This document shows, piece after piece, positions 46,340 through 58,621 of a DNA stretch of 64,000 bases. The position numbers and the translations under genes are program-made. The stretch lies in the NCBI GenBank assembly GCA_033439255.1, contig CM065889.1:558001-622000 (forward strand), read 5' to 3'. Position 1 is the first letter of the stretch; every line of letters begins with the position of its first letter. The notes beneath the pieces were generated by a model. The model had not been told where the DNA came from, did not search any database, and worked only from the letters and a program-made list of their open reading frames with translations. Origin of the DNA: Hericium rajendrae. Lineage: Eukaryota; Basidiomycota; Agaricomycetes; Russulales; Hericiaceae.

Positions 46340-48337
46340 TTATATCTCGTCGAGCAACCGTTTAAAGTTGATAGATGCGAAAGGCGAGAATTTCCAGTAC
46401 TTCGGCCTCTGCGGCCCGCCTTTCCCATCACCCCAGCGCATATCCTCAAACACCATCCGCGCAAGCAGCGTCTCCTTCCCCTCCGGCGACTGAAACATGA
46501 CCTTCGGCCACCCCCAGCGCGAGCGTGCATTCGGCACAATCAAGACTCGCCCGCCCTGCTCGAGCTTCTCAACACTAAGCGGGAACCGATCCGGATACAT
46601 TGCGACGCTGAAGCGATTATCCCACAGCACGAGTACGGCCTTGGGCTTCTGAGCGTCCGGGGCCGTATCCGTGCCACGGTGGCGGGGCGTCGCCACCGCC
46701 GCTCTCGCCCGCCAACGCGGCGCGCAGGCGCTCCGTGACGTCGACGGTCAGCTCCGGTGCCGTGCGCTTGTCCGCGGGCGCGCGCGACGCGATCCAGCCG
46801 AGGCGGTCGCCGTCGCGCTGCGCGCCGCGCTTGAGCTCGCCGGACGCGCACACGCGGACGGGCGTCCACTGCACGAACGCGCCGTTCACGAAGGGCTGGC
46901 GCTTTGCGTGCGGGAGGTCCGTGTCCCAGAGCCGTTCGATAATATTCGAGATGCTGGATGTGCGCCGGTGGGCCTGCGCCTCGATGGAGCCCCAGGGGCG
47001 CGGGGAGACGTAGCGCAGGATGCGGAGGACCATGGCGGTTTTGACGAGGTGGTCGGCGGGTGCGGTGGCGGTGAGGTCGTCGGAGGTCAGGAGGAGGGTG
47101 CCGGGTGGGAGTTCTTCAGGCAGCATCCAGGACTTTCGTAGCTGGATGGAGAACGCATTTGATTAGCAGCTTGACCTGGCTTCTGAGAAATTAAACATAC
47201 CTTCGGCTTCAACTTGATCAACTCGTGTTGAAAGTGTGCTGACGGCCATCCGAAGGAGATCCATTGTGGAGGCTTGAGGAGGGACAAGCTCCTTGGAGAT
47301 CTCGACCATCTCCTCCAGAGCATCTTTGGCGGCAGCAATGTTTTCATCCGTCTTTTCATTCCGAAAAATCTGTCAAAACAGTTTGAGCAGCTCTCACTTG
47401 AACATTGGACAGTTATTTTCGTACTGGGAGGGCATCTGGTGCCGGTGAATTGAGATCCTTCAGCACATGTCGAATGGCATTCCGCAGCGTCAAAGCCGGC
47501 TGGAAATTCGTCGGGTCGTGGACATACTCCAGCGCATGCGCCTCACACGTCGCAATGATCCTGTCCTAGCACCCACAACCGTCAGCGCGCCCCCACCACC
47601 CATCGGCCTACGCACCTTCGTCACGCCCAGCAGCGGCCGAATCAAAAAATGCCGCATGCCCTCGTACCCCGCCCAGGCCAGCGCGCCCTCGTGCGCGCCC
47701 ATCCCCATGCCCCACCGCCGCACGGGCCGCATGCCCGCGAGCCCGAGCTCCGTGCTGCCCTTCGCGACGCGCATCAGCGCCGTCTCGACCTGGTCGTCCG
47801 CGTGGTGCCCGTACGCGACCGCGTCGATGCGCGAGCGCACGACGCGCTGGAACAGCGCGTGTGCGCGCGCCTCGCGCGCGATGACCTCGACGGGCATGCC
47901 GGGGCCCGGCCGCTCGGGGTAGGGCGGCGTGCCCCAGGGGACCGTGAGGCCGACGTGCCAGACGTCGAGACGCTTCGCGTTGCGCTCGGCGAGCTCGGCC
48001 ATGTCGCCGGAGGCGGCCTGCAGGCCGTGGTCGACGTGGAGGGACTGGAGGACTTGCCATTTGGGGCGCTCGGATCGGGACGGCTCGTCTGGGGAGGTGT
48101 GGCTTGTTGTGAGATGGTGGTGGAGGCGCCGCATGAGGAAAGGAGACAGGTGGAATCTGCACCGCCCGAATTGGCGACCGCTGCGAGGCACAGTGTCAGA
48201 GCAGGATGAGTCGAGGGCCGAAGGACGCACCGATCTTGTTGTACCAGCCCGTAGGAAGTAGACATCTCTGCATCATCGCCAGAAATTCGGCATTTGGAGA
48301 TGGGATTCAAGGGATTCATGGGATTCATGGGATTCAT
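46340..48337 (-). CDS. tRNA(Ile)-lysidine synthase-like PP-loop protein
   Basis: N-type ATP pyrophosphatase; TilS-like proteins convert C34 of tRNA-Ile(CAU) to lysidine, in fungi presumably in mitochondria. The PP-loop is [13 protein letters not shown], followed by [79 protein letters not shown] and [20 protein letters not shown], all hallmark TilS blocks. The C-terminal half ([33 protein letters not shown]) ends [13 protein letters not shown] at 46340. Start choice is open: ATGs lie at 48337, 48328 and 48319 in a 9-bp repeat and at 48265 ([10 protein letters not shown]). The frame breaks near 48132 (a T is missing) and near 46680. The family call is firm. Confidence 0.87.
48302..48337. repeat. 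9-bp tandem repeat at the start of the TilS-like gene
   Basis: Four copies of GGGATTCAT (the first one GGGATTCAA). On the minus strand they encode [12 protein letters not shown], so three of the copies each supply an in-frame ATG. Confidence 0.85.
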
Positions 48338-49198
48338 ACTGGACACGTCGCCGAAGCGCTAGACGTGCCCTGCTCGAGCGTCCCAGTCTGCGAACTAGTG
48401 GACAGTAAAATAGTTAGAAACGACTTCTTACGCTCGAACTAAGTATTAAGATGAATGCTGACTCCAGGCTGATTGCGGTCAAATTGAAGTGGAGGAAGGA
48501 GTCAAGACGCGTTCGATCGGTCTATTGCAGCGACCGCGTCGCGCTGCCGCCGGTCGCGTAAACACGAGACAAGGTTTACTCTCGAATCGAAATTTGCTCA
48601 ATTCTCGAAACTCTATGGAATGGCTACCAATGGACATATCAAAGGTTACATTGACAAACAAAAATACGGACGAAGATCCATTTCTGGACAACGAACCGCG
48701 AATCTAATACAGTAGATAGATAGAGCCAAGATCTCGCGCACGCGCGCCTCGAACAAAGACAGATAAAACACGTCCAAAAAGCAAACGAGCAGTAAGTAGA
48801 GCAGGAAGACTACAAAGACATATTGCACTAGGAACAAGTACATTGACAGGCGAGCTAGCGAACAAGCGATGGTCCACGTCCGTTCACTGTCCCTTGTCCG
48901 TTAACTTATGCGCAAAGACGGCGGGTAAGCAAGTAGCTGAATAGGAATAGGACGAGCGTATTCAAAACAGGCAGACGAAGGCTGCGGCGGACATGTACGG
49001 TGTTCCAAATATGTCAAGCAGTGAAGAAAGAGATGAAGCAGGCGCAGCCAAAGGAGATGCATGGTAGTTTTACAGAGAGGGGAGAAAAAACGTCGAGTTA
49101 TTGAACAGGAGTGAACAGGAGCATCTATACTTATCCAACGAGCGGAGCTCTTTGCAATTGTCCCTTGCCGATCATTAGTGCGGCATTTTGCTGGCCGT
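48338..49198. other. Intergenic region between TilS-like and YTH genes
   Basis: Contains the upstream region of the TilS-like gene and the 3' flank of the YTH gene. No gene seen. Confidence 0.5.
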
Positions 49199-51881
49199 TC
49201 ATGCTGAGAAGCCGGGGACGCCGCTCATGCTCATGTAGCCCTGCCCGGGCTGCACGGGCACGGGGCTGCCCTGGTTGCGCAACACGCTCTGCATGGCATG
49301 CGGGTTCATGAAAGGCGACTGCATCTGCATCTGCATCATCGGGTTCATCTGCGGCATCGAGAGTTGCTGAGACGCGTAGGCTATGGTATTCTGGTTCATT
49401 GCGAACGCATGTTGTTGCTGGAGAGGCGGGGACGGGGAGCTCTGCTCCGGGGAAGGTGGCGCTTGCATCTGCAATTTTTGCATAGATTGGAGCTAGAAGC
49501 CAAGAAGGGTGAAGATGAGTATCATCAGTGATTCAGAGGAGGGAATGCAGACCTCATAGAAGGCGAAGTCCTGAAGCAAGGATGTCCTAGCGGGGTGAGA
49601 GTGGAAGATGCGGAGCATCTCCTGCCCTGCGTCAGGAAGCAGCTCCTGGGTGTCGCGTGAGTTAGTAACGGGCTTCCGTTCCTGGGTGTTACTGCGGCGA
49701 TTATCAGCACCAGAGATGAAAAGTAAGTCGCGGGAACTTACTTCAATCGGATGTGGCGCAGATTCGCGTTAGGAATATCGCGGACAAAGATCCACCGGAC
49801 TGTGAAGATTCCTTTCCACTTATCAGTAGCCCAGACCTTGCTACTGCGCGTGTAGTCAACCTGCACATCCCTGTCAGCGCCAAATTGAATGAAGGATGGA
49901 CGTCACTGACCGGCGTGATCATCTCTGCCATACCGCAGAAGTGGCCGCTAAGATTTGTTGTTCAAACGATGACGAGAGAATGATTCATACATGACGCATA
50001 CCTGGCGTTCACACTGAAAAATAGATAGATTGGGCCTCGGCCGGCGGTCTCCTTAAAAGCCTTGTCAAGCCTCTTGTTCCCCGGATCAGTCGAGCTCCAG
50101 ATCTCATGCTTGAGCGATTTGTGGACGTCGTCCTCCGTGTAAGACTTGATAACGAAGTAGCGTGCCTGGCAAGACAAGTCAGCGGGGTGCTGCATGGCAG
50201 ACAGCGTGAGCAGATACATACAAATGCCGGCCGGATGTCGAAGTTAGCGGGGTTGTAGCCTTTGGACTGAATCAACGAGGGCACGTCGATCGGCGATGTC
50301 AAAAATCCTTGAGGAGGCTGTCCGGCACCCAGCACACCCTGCGTGTTGACACCCAGCCTCGGCGTACCCGCCATACCCTGCTGGTTCAAGTACTGCTGAG
50401 GAATGGGCGGCACGTTCGGGATGCCCTGCATCTTGCCTTGCTGGCCATACCCGAACTGCAGGTTCGGGTTGGACGAGCGGTTTGCAAGCAGCCGCTCCTT
50501 CTGGTCCCAGCTACCCGATGCGGTGTACGCGCGGTCGTCGTGCTCGGTCATGCCACGCTGTTGCTGCGGCAGGCCCTGTCCAATGGGCGGCACGTAGGCC
50601 GAGGCGCTCACGGGGCCGGAGACACTGCCGGTGAGGTTCTGCTTGCGCTCGTCCAAGTCGGTCACGAGTTGGAGCTTGCGAGAAGAGGCCCCATTGCTGC
50701 CGTTCGGCGTGCGCATCCCGGGCGCCTGCTGGGGCGGAGGGTGAGAAGGGTTGAACCGGGGAGGATGGGCCGACTGTCCGCCTGGGAACATGTTGCCCGG
50801 GTAGCCCTGGTTTTGCCCGTTATTGATATCGAGCGAGGAAAGTGCGCGCTGGACATCATCGATGGCTACATTGCTATTGTTGGTCGAGCCGACATGCGAT
50901 CCGCCCGGGCGCCAATGTGACTCGTTGCTGGGCGTACTCCAGGGAGAACGGCCGATGGGGCTGGTGGGGTACTGGCTCTGCTGCTGCTGCGCTGCGGGCT
51001 GGCGATTGAAGTAGGACTCGTCTTCGTGGCCCGTCGAGCCCTCGCCAAACTCCTCGTCGGCGTTGGTCGGGCTGGGTGTCTGAGGCCCAGAGGATCTAAT
51101 TTGCGTCTGAAGGGTCCCGGCACGCTTGAGTCCAGACGGCGCCATCCGGCGCGGACCCCCTGTAGCTGCGCCGTACGTCAGACTCTGGTGCCGACGAACA
51201 CCCGAGCTGCCTACAGGGGGCGGCGAGGGAATGGCTGCAAAGTGAGGAGACAGAGGGGACCCAGACGAAGATTGAGAATGGGTCTCCATGACTTGCTGAT
51301 GTTGGGGATGCTCGGCCGTACCGTACTGCTTGGTACGGATCAGTCGACAGAATTGAGAGCTGATGAACTGACACAAACCTCCTCCTCATTGCGAAGACCT
51401 CTCATCTGAGCCTCCCACTCTTCCTCTTCGCCTTCTTGGCCCGTGATCGCGGTAAGGCTGTTCATCGTCCTCGGAGTAAGATTTCCGGCCTGTCGGGATC
51501 CCTGGGCATAAGCTGCGGGATAGATGTCAGTCCAAATAAACATGCAAAGTACAGCGACGACGATGACGCATAGCGAAGACTGGCTGCCATTGGCAAACTG
51601 ATTTTGGAAAGGGACGCACCTCGATTATATCTTGTCGGCAGCGAGCTCTGCCGGTGCAGGGACCCTTTCTCGCCGACCGCGCCCACTACGCCGACCCACT
51701 CCTGATCGACGACCTCATCATCATTCCAGGGTTGCTGATCCTGCGATTCTTCAGAGATCGGGGCACGTCCAGCTGCCCGTGAGCGTGAAGTCGCAGTGAT
51801 GGTGTGGTGACGACGGACGCCGGTTGATGTCTGCTCTGTGAGCCCCGGAGGAGGCGAAATAGTGTGAGCGGGACCTGACAT
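49199..51881 (-). CDS. YTH-domain protein (m6A RNA reader)
   Basis: RNA-binding protein; YTH domains recognise N6-methyladenosine. [20 protein letters not shown] starts at 51881. The first two-thirds is disordered, rich in Gln, Pro, Asn, Ser and Gly ([34 protein letters not shown]). The YTH domain spans roughly 50220-49720: [103 protein letters not shown] and GQEMLRIF. Aromatic cage tryptophans are visible in WSSTD and KWKG. A Gln/Met-rich tail ([21 protein letters not shown]) ends GVPGFSA, TGA at 49199. Seven or so introns, frame intact. The layout is like cytoplasmic YTHDF proteins. Confidence 0.94.
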
Positions 51882-52318
51882 GATTCGTAAGTAGGAAAAG
51901 CAAAGAGATGATGGACAGAGAAAAGATTTGAAGGAGAGGACAGGAGCTGAGACGATATCAGATGTAGTGGTGGAGAGTTGAGGCGAACCAGGCAAAACCA
52001 ATGCGATGCTTTTTCGGTCCCGGCCCGGCCGATCAAATCAATCCCCGTCACATATTGCTTCCGCTTGCGCCCTCGTACAGCAAACGACTCGTGTGCAATA
52101 TGTTCTCAACATCGTAGAGCTGCGGATTCCAGCTCACGGCGCTAGGAGCTCCCACTTATTGTCAGCAGTCTTGCAAGGGTCCTGCCTTCTGGATGCCTAA
52201 ATGCTGTCACAACACTTGATTTCGGCAGGAGGTTGCCGAAAATGGTTAATTTCGGCCTTATTCACTGATGCATGCTTCGAAATCTCAACTGCCTCCTTTC
52301 CCCTTTGCCCTTGCTACC
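51882..52318. other. Divergent intergenic region between YTH and Gfd2-like genes
   Basis: 437 bp shared by two divergent starts. CpG density falls toward the Gfd2-like gene. No TATA box stands out. Confidence 0.5.
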
Positions 52319-54172
52319 ATGAGCTACTACAGGACAAGACCCAATACAGGCTATTATCAGATTGGTGGCTACTTGAGCCATTCTCACTCTTGGTATCATA
52401 TTTTCAGTCATTTATGGTATCTTGTGCTCACACATGAGCAGGTATCAATGGGACCAAGCCAAGATGGTGAAAGACTTCATGAGTCTGGATCAAAGTGACT
52501 TAGATCTTGTTCTTGGTATGAGGATTTTCAATTTTTCAAGCTCAGGGAGAACTTGACTATTATGCAGGAATCAACAGATATGGAGCATCCTACCTACTAC
52601 TACCTCTTCAACAGTTTGATGCTCTAAACTATTCTCTGAGGCTTCACCAGCCCAAGAAGTCCCCCTTTCCTAGCTCAAACTTTCTATCACTGTCTCCGAT
52701 CCACTTCTCCACCCCTCAAGAGTTCACTGACAGGCTCAATTATCACAAGCAGCCAGCTAACAAGAAGAGGGACTTTGATGCCTCAAAAGCTAATGGTGCA
52801 TTTTCTGGCTCTAACTCAGATCCAGATTTAGGGCCTCCCAGAGCTGCCTATGAGCACAATAGGTTCTTCTCTTGACTTTCTTATTTTGCTTGAAATTCAC
52901 ATTTTTATCCATAGGTTATTGTATCAGATTCTTCAGGGTCACTCACTGGATGTCACTAGATTTGGGATTTCGAGGCCACTAGCAGCCAATGCTATCAAAC
53001 TTCTGTCCTTGACATTCAACATTTGGGAGATGGAAGAAACATATCCCAATGTCCTGGACTTCGGGTGGTGTCTTCCGAGCCTGCCTTCCTCCCCAATGAG
53101 TACTACAGATTGTGCCCACATCATATCTGAAGAATTTCGGACTTTTGGGAATCCGGAAGTACAGAAAGCGGTCAGTCCACTGTTATTTCTCGTGAGTTTC
53201 TTGTTCTGATAACAACATGTGCAGGTCTTCAAACACGGTACGACAGACATATTGGATCGCGAAGCACGAGGCGAGCGCCTTCGTACTTTGTTCGCTGAGT
53301 TACAAGGCTCCGACTTCAGCACTCCGATTGTCATCTTCGTGTACGATGAGACCATCACTCGGACCGTCCTCGCAGAGCACGGACTAGACACGGCGATCTG
53401 GCACTCAGGCATCGGCGAACTCCTTCAGTGAGTCGCCGGCTTCACTTACACAATATCATTTTCTTACCCTGCTCATCGGAACAGCGGAGATCCTCACTCC
53501 CATAACGATGCGTATCGAGACCGCCGATATTCACGAGACCCGCGGGAGGACGACAGGTCCAGCTCGTCCCGGCGCCGCTCGCAATCGCCGCGCCGTGGCA
53601 ACCAGTCCGACGACCCCCGCAGGCGCTCGCCGCCTCCCGCTGCCAGCGCCCGCAGCGCCCCCATATACCTCGTGGACGTCCGCAGTCTGTACGACACGGT
53701 GAAGGGCCTGCCGCCGCGCGGACGACGGCCGTTACTGGCAAATGCTGCTGCGCTCGGTGTCGAGGTTGACCCGAAGGTCTGGAACGCTGGGAACGAAAGC
53801 CGGTATGCGCATTTACTGTTGTGCTATTTTAGAGTGTATGCTCACGCATCGCTATGCAGCATTTTGGTCGAGATGTGGGCGGCTATGGCGAGCGGCCCTG
53901 ATATCGTCGATAGACACAAGACAATGATGGCTGGAGGCGCGATGCCGTCCGCGTCTGCACCAGTCATTCCCGCTCCGGCTCCGGTTGCAGCTCCAGACCA
54001 CCCCGACGTCGACCCAAATGATATTGACCCGAACGATGTTGACCCGAACGACGTCGTGCCGGTGGCCAACAACGCCGCTGCGAGCAGCTCTACTGGACCG
54101 CGCCAGTATACTGTGGCGGATTACATGGACGGTGCCGTTGATGATGATGACGATGAGGAATATGCGTTCTGA
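52319..54172 (+). CDS. Gfd2/YDR514C-like RNase H-fold protein with an RS-rich insert
   Basis: Probable DEDD-type exonuclease-fold protein related to yeast Gfd2/YDR514C; activity unknown. The ATG at 52319 gives MSYYRTRPNTGYYQIGGYLS, and a 48-nt intron joins HSW to YQWDQAKMV. After several exons comes the RNase H core: TYPNVLDFGWCLPS, HIISEEFRTFG, FKHGTTDILDREARGERLRT, PIVIFVYDETITRTVL. An Arg/Ser/Asp-rich insert follows (RRYSRDPREDDRSSSRRRSQ), then the last core motif, APIYLVDVRSLYDTVKGLP and VWNAGNESRYILVEMWAAMA. A tail of DPND repeats ends DDDDDEEYAF, TGA at 54172. Not all acidic catalytic residues are obvious (LDFGW where active enzymes have DxE). The first 750 bp are almost free of CpG, unlike the second half. 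Confidence 0.68.
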
Positions 54173-54589
54173 ACCGAACAGGAGGTGCATGCAGAAGCGC
54201 GATTGATTCCTTAAATCTTAGCACCTTCATCAGGCGTCGGTTCTTGGATTATTTGTGGTGTCGGTGCGACAACCGTACAAATGTCTGCTTGTCCTACATG
54301 ATTTGAAAAATAGGACACATGATTGTCTGGTACACCAAGATTGCAACGTTGAGCCTAAGATCTAGCTAGAGTATACGAAGGAAGCCTCGAGGAGAGAGAT
54401 GGAAAGATCGGGAAGTGGCTGAATCGAAGCAAAGTGCGCGCGGCGAGATAAACAATGCCAAGCTCACTTCGAACGCGTCGAATCCATCTCGTCAACACCG
54501 TCGCACCGTCGTCACCGTCGCACCGCACCGTCACACCACCCTCTTCCCAATCCTCCGCAAGAACAGGACAAGAGACGACATAGCTGGCT
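54173..54589. other. Intergenic spacer before PAC1
   Basis: Short same-strand gap. A run of CACCGTC repeats near 54497-54535 lies in the likely leader of PAC1. No gene seen. Confidence 0.5.
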
Positions 54590-56331
54590 ATGGCACTGCT
54601 CTCCGAGCGACAGAAGGAAGAGCTGTGCGTGTTTTCATCATGCCACGGCCGGTCGCGCTGCTGCATGCCATAACTGACGTCGGTACATACTTGCAGGCAC
54701 AAGTCGATGCTCGAGTACCTGCATACACAGAACTACAAAGAGGCGTACGATGCTCTCAAGAGGGACACGGGTACGGAATACACGCCCGATCCGAAAGCGA
54801 AGTATGTGGGGCTGCTGGAGAAGAAATGGACGAGCGTGATTCGTTTGCAGAAGAAGGTTCGTGGTTCAAGTTATCAATCACCCCATCTATACTGCGTGTA
54901 TACAAGTGTTGATATTTCTCGCGCGCGGTGCGCTTCAGATCATGGAACTAGAGAACCGAAACTCGGCACTTCAAGAGGAACTATCACTATCGCCTGCAAA
55001 GCGGGCAGCATCCCAGACGGATTGGGTTCCGCGGTCACCTGCCGCGCACGACCTGATGGGGCATCGGAACGTGGTCAACAAAGTCGCGTTCCATCCTGCA
55101 TACTCGCTGCTGGCGTCCGCATCGGAAGACGCGACGGTCAAGATCTGGGATTGGGAGACGGGCGAGTTCGAGCGGACGCTGAAGGGCCACACGAAGTCCG
55201 TGCAGGATGTTGACTTTGATCACAAGGGGAATCTCTTAGGTGTGTGACGGTGTCGCTTTGAGATATGGTTGAGATGCGAGTTTTCTCTGGTACCGACAGT
55301 AACATGTGCTTCGGACATGTTCATCAAGATCTGGGACACCACAAATGAGTACAAGAACACGAAGACGTTCCCGGGCCACGATCATACCGTCTCGTCAGTG
55401 CGCTTTATGCCCGGTGACACGCAGATTGTCAGCGCAAGTCGAGATCGCACCATTCGCATTTTCGATATCGCTTCTACGTAAGTAACCGTTTCGCCTGACA
55501 GACTTCTGTGACAAAATTAAATGGCTTTGCATCAGACACCTTGTACGAACAATTACTGGGCACGGCGAGTGGGTAAGATGTGTCACACCTTCGGATGATG
55601 GTCGATTGCTCGCGAGTTGCTCCAATGATCAGGTTTGAACCTTGATTTTGCTTTTGCTTTTCTCAACTTATATCTGACTGTGCAGACCGCGCGCATATGG
55701 GATCCACTATCTGGCGAGTTGAAAGTGGAGCTTCGTGGCCACGACAATGTCGTAGAAACGGTCGTCTTCGCTCCTCCAGCGGCATACAAGGCCATTCGAG
55801 AGTTGGCCGGCCTTCCTGTGCGTGTTCAATTCTATCTCTGCGAGATTCTCCCATCAATTATTTCACGTTTTAGAATTCAGATCGAACAAACCGGCCAGGT
55901 GCATATGTTGCGACTGGTTCAAGAGATAAAGTCATTAAGCTGTGGGACACGCAGAGTGGACAGCTTCTGCGCAGTCTCGTGAGTTCTCCTGTTAATCCAA
56001 GGTGCTTCATAAGGCTCATTAATTGCAGCCTGGTCATGACAATTGGATACGTGGGCTTGTCTTCCATCCATCTGGCAAGTATCTGCTGTCCGCCTCAGAC
56101 GACAAGACCATTCGCGTCTGGGATCTGGCGACAGGGCGATGCATGAAGACCGTCGAGGCGCACAGTCATTTCGTCACATGCATGGCCTGGGGGCGCAAAC
56201 CCGCCAGTGGAGGCGGCGCCGACGCCAAGACGAATGGCACCGCCGCTGGTTCTGCGCCAGAGCCAGAGAAGCTGGTGAACGTCATCGCAACAGGGAGCGT
56301 GGACCAGCATGTGAAGATCTGGCTCCCTTAA
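54590..56331 (+). CDS. PAC1: Nuclear distribution protein PAC1/LIS1
   Basis: Dynein regulator needed for nuclear migration. [12 protein letters not shown] is exon 1 (ATG at 54590). The LisH motif follows ([20 protein letters not shown]), then a coiled coil ([19 protein letters not shown]) and seven WD40 repeats, among them [106 protein letters not shown] and [20 protein letters not shown]. It ends [19 protein letters not shown] at 56331. Eight introns; frame intact when the sixth acceptor is taken at TTTTAG before AATTCAGATCG. Length near 435-440 residues is normal. Confidence 0.96.
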
Positions 56332-57608
56332 CGTCGCGATTCCTCAGGATCCTGCCCCCATCTCGAGGGTCAGGTTCGCTACTTCCGCGATACGATGACT
56401 GGCTCATTATGTTCCATATGGGATCTCCTGGAGATGTTGAACCCCGGGATGGTGGGGAGAATCTTCGCTTTCTTTGTATGCTCTCGCCTCGCTCTGGTGA
56501 GTCCAGCCCCTTCGCGCTTCCTCGTACGATGACGTTCAAGACCGGATGGCCAGTTAGGTCACACCACGACAATGACTACGCCGCACCATTGATACCTCTG
56601 CATCCTTACATACTTCACGTTCCTTTCTCCGCCCTGTGCTGTCTGACTTGTGTCTCGCCTTATTCTATGTCTGCGAGGATATACCCTATTCAATCATTAT
56701 AAGTCCCGAGTTGTACCAATCAGCGCGATTGCCCACCGCAGAACTGCAAGCTCGGGTTGCAAGTGCAGTTGGTTCGGGAACTCGCGATCGGAAGTATCGG
56801 ACGTGTACGTCGTCGCGTTGTGTTATGAGACTTTCGAGTTCGAATTCGAATTTGAATTCCTGAGCCTCAGCTCCAGCTGAGTCGTCCTTATTTTTTACCT
56901 CCCACTAATGAGATTTATTCTCTTTGTTTCTGCTAAATGAGCAGAAATGGACATCGTTTGACCTCGTCGAGGACAATAGCGATCCAGCAGCGCTAGCGCG
57001 GTGCAGAGGTTCTATGACTTGCCAACGTCGACTGACTGAAGATGCGCCGGCGGTTATATGCCTTCGCGTGTCCATGTCATGGCATCTTCATTGTGCTTAC
57101 TTCGGTGCTGCTCCCTACATTCCGCCTGATCCTCAAGTCGAGCACAGTTGGCACACCTGGAGGATCTCGGCGCAAGGCGATGTTTCAGGGTTTACGATCG
57201 CAAATATCTCGGCCTATCAGCTGGTCGATGACCGCTTCTTGCCTTCAGCCTGGACAAACCTCAAATCGTTCGGCGAGGGAAGCATACAGAAAAAATGAAT
57301 TCCAGACCTTGTATAAGGAGCAGGCAACTCAGCGACGTAGATGTGCATGAATTTGCTTATCGCATATCGTGCGTTACGATGCTTCATTTACATTTTCCTT
57401 GTACATGACTTCATGTCCAGACAGAAGCGAATAAAGTAAGGCTGAAAAGTGCAATTTACGAATAATTATGCGCCGGCTATGGGAAATTGGATGTCAGAAA
57501 CTTGAAGCTAACATGAACGATGGGAGAGACCCACTGAATAAAATAGAAGACTGCTCGGCGCTGTGATAGAGTAGGTACATCCCTGGTGGATGATATGTCG
57601 AATGCGCT
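56332..57608. other. Convergent intergenic region
   Basis: 3' flank of PAC1, then about 1 kb without a supportable gene. A frame at 56924-57298 lacks any domain. Near 56834 a short AATTCGAATTCGAATTTGAATTC repeat is present in the spacer. Confidence 0.5.
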
Positions 57609-57792
57609 TTACTGACCCCATGAAGGCATACGACCTAGTGATCTTCCTCGGATGGGCTCTGGGAATGGTCGACGCGGCTCATCCCACGTCTTGAAGGGCT
57701 CTCCAGTCACAGATCGAAGAACCTCTTGTTCTTCACGTCTGTCGTTCTTCATGTCCGGCGTAGCCACCTCGTCCTCGTCCTCCGAATCCGAA

Positions 57793-58621
57793 TCACTCAT
57801 CCGACTCAGAGTCCTCCTCATCCAGCAGCTTCATCCGCTCCACCCGTCCCTGCGTCCATCGATACCACCTCCCCAAGAACCGTCGAATGTCCTTGTCCAT
57901 GCCAAGATACTCGACATTGCGCGCGAGGCCGTCCCAGGTGATTGACCCGCCGAGCAGCGCCTGCTCGATCGTTTCGGTTGTGCCGAAGTACATGTATGTG
58001 ACGAGGTGCTGGAACGATGCCGGGTCTGGGATGGGCAGGAACACGACGGGGTGGTCCGCTTGCGATGGGAGGAGGTGCGGCGGGTGCAAGGCCGGCTTGC
58101 CACAGGGCCGTCGGGCGCGCAGGCCCGGCATGGGCGAGGCGGCAGCGAGCGTGCCGTTCACGAGGTCGAGCGGGGACGCGCCGCTGAGCAGATCGCGGAT
58201 GAGGGTCGACTGGTAGACGAGGAAGTCCTGATGCAACTGGGTGGGTCACATGGTTTAGATGGGGGCACCGACAGGGCAAAGATATACGTACTCGCATCAC
58301 CCTCATCCGTGGTGGATTGTTCTGAGCACAAGATGGAAGCCTCTTGCAACGTCGATGGCAGCCTGTGAGGCTCCAGCGGAAAGGCTAACAAGAAAGCATG
58401 TCAGTCGATACCTAATCTTTGAGTTCATCGCACGTACCTATTGTACAGTTAGACTTCTCGGCATTGTTCCAATATTCGGGAGCGAGAGCATGAAGCATGT
58501 CGATGATGAAAGGGGAGGGAATCTCTGCGAGATCGGCAGATGGGTACGGGCGCGGCACGAAGCCATTGAGCGTGCCGTGGGGAACGGAGGGGCCCTTGTT
58601 GAAGAAGATCTCGGGGGCCAT
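57793..58621 (-). CDS. BTB-like (Clp1-like?) fungal protein
   Basis: MAPEIFFNKGPSVPHGTLNG starts at 58621. It is followed by VPRPYPSADLAEIPSPFIID, MLHALAPEYWNNAEKSNCTI, then after an intron FPLEPHRLPSTLQEASILCS and, after another, HQDFLVYQSTLIRDLLSG. The later part reads PVVFLPIPDPASFQHLVTYM, YFGTTETIEQALLGG and LARNVEYLGMDKDIRRFLG, which resembles a BTB/POZ fold and the agaricomycete Clampless1 (Clp1)-like group in layout. The stop after EEDSESDE is at 57793. One base further along, the open frame continues as an acidic tail (SDSDSEDEDEVATPDM) to TAA at 57609 and may be the true C terminus. Function unknown; Clp1 relatives act in mating development. Confidence 0.6.

Noticed and set aside
55800-55900. 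A frame break in PAC1
   Set aside because: Using the acceptor TTTTAG just before AATTCAGATCG keeps the frame and gives the expected [13 protein letters not shown] sequence.
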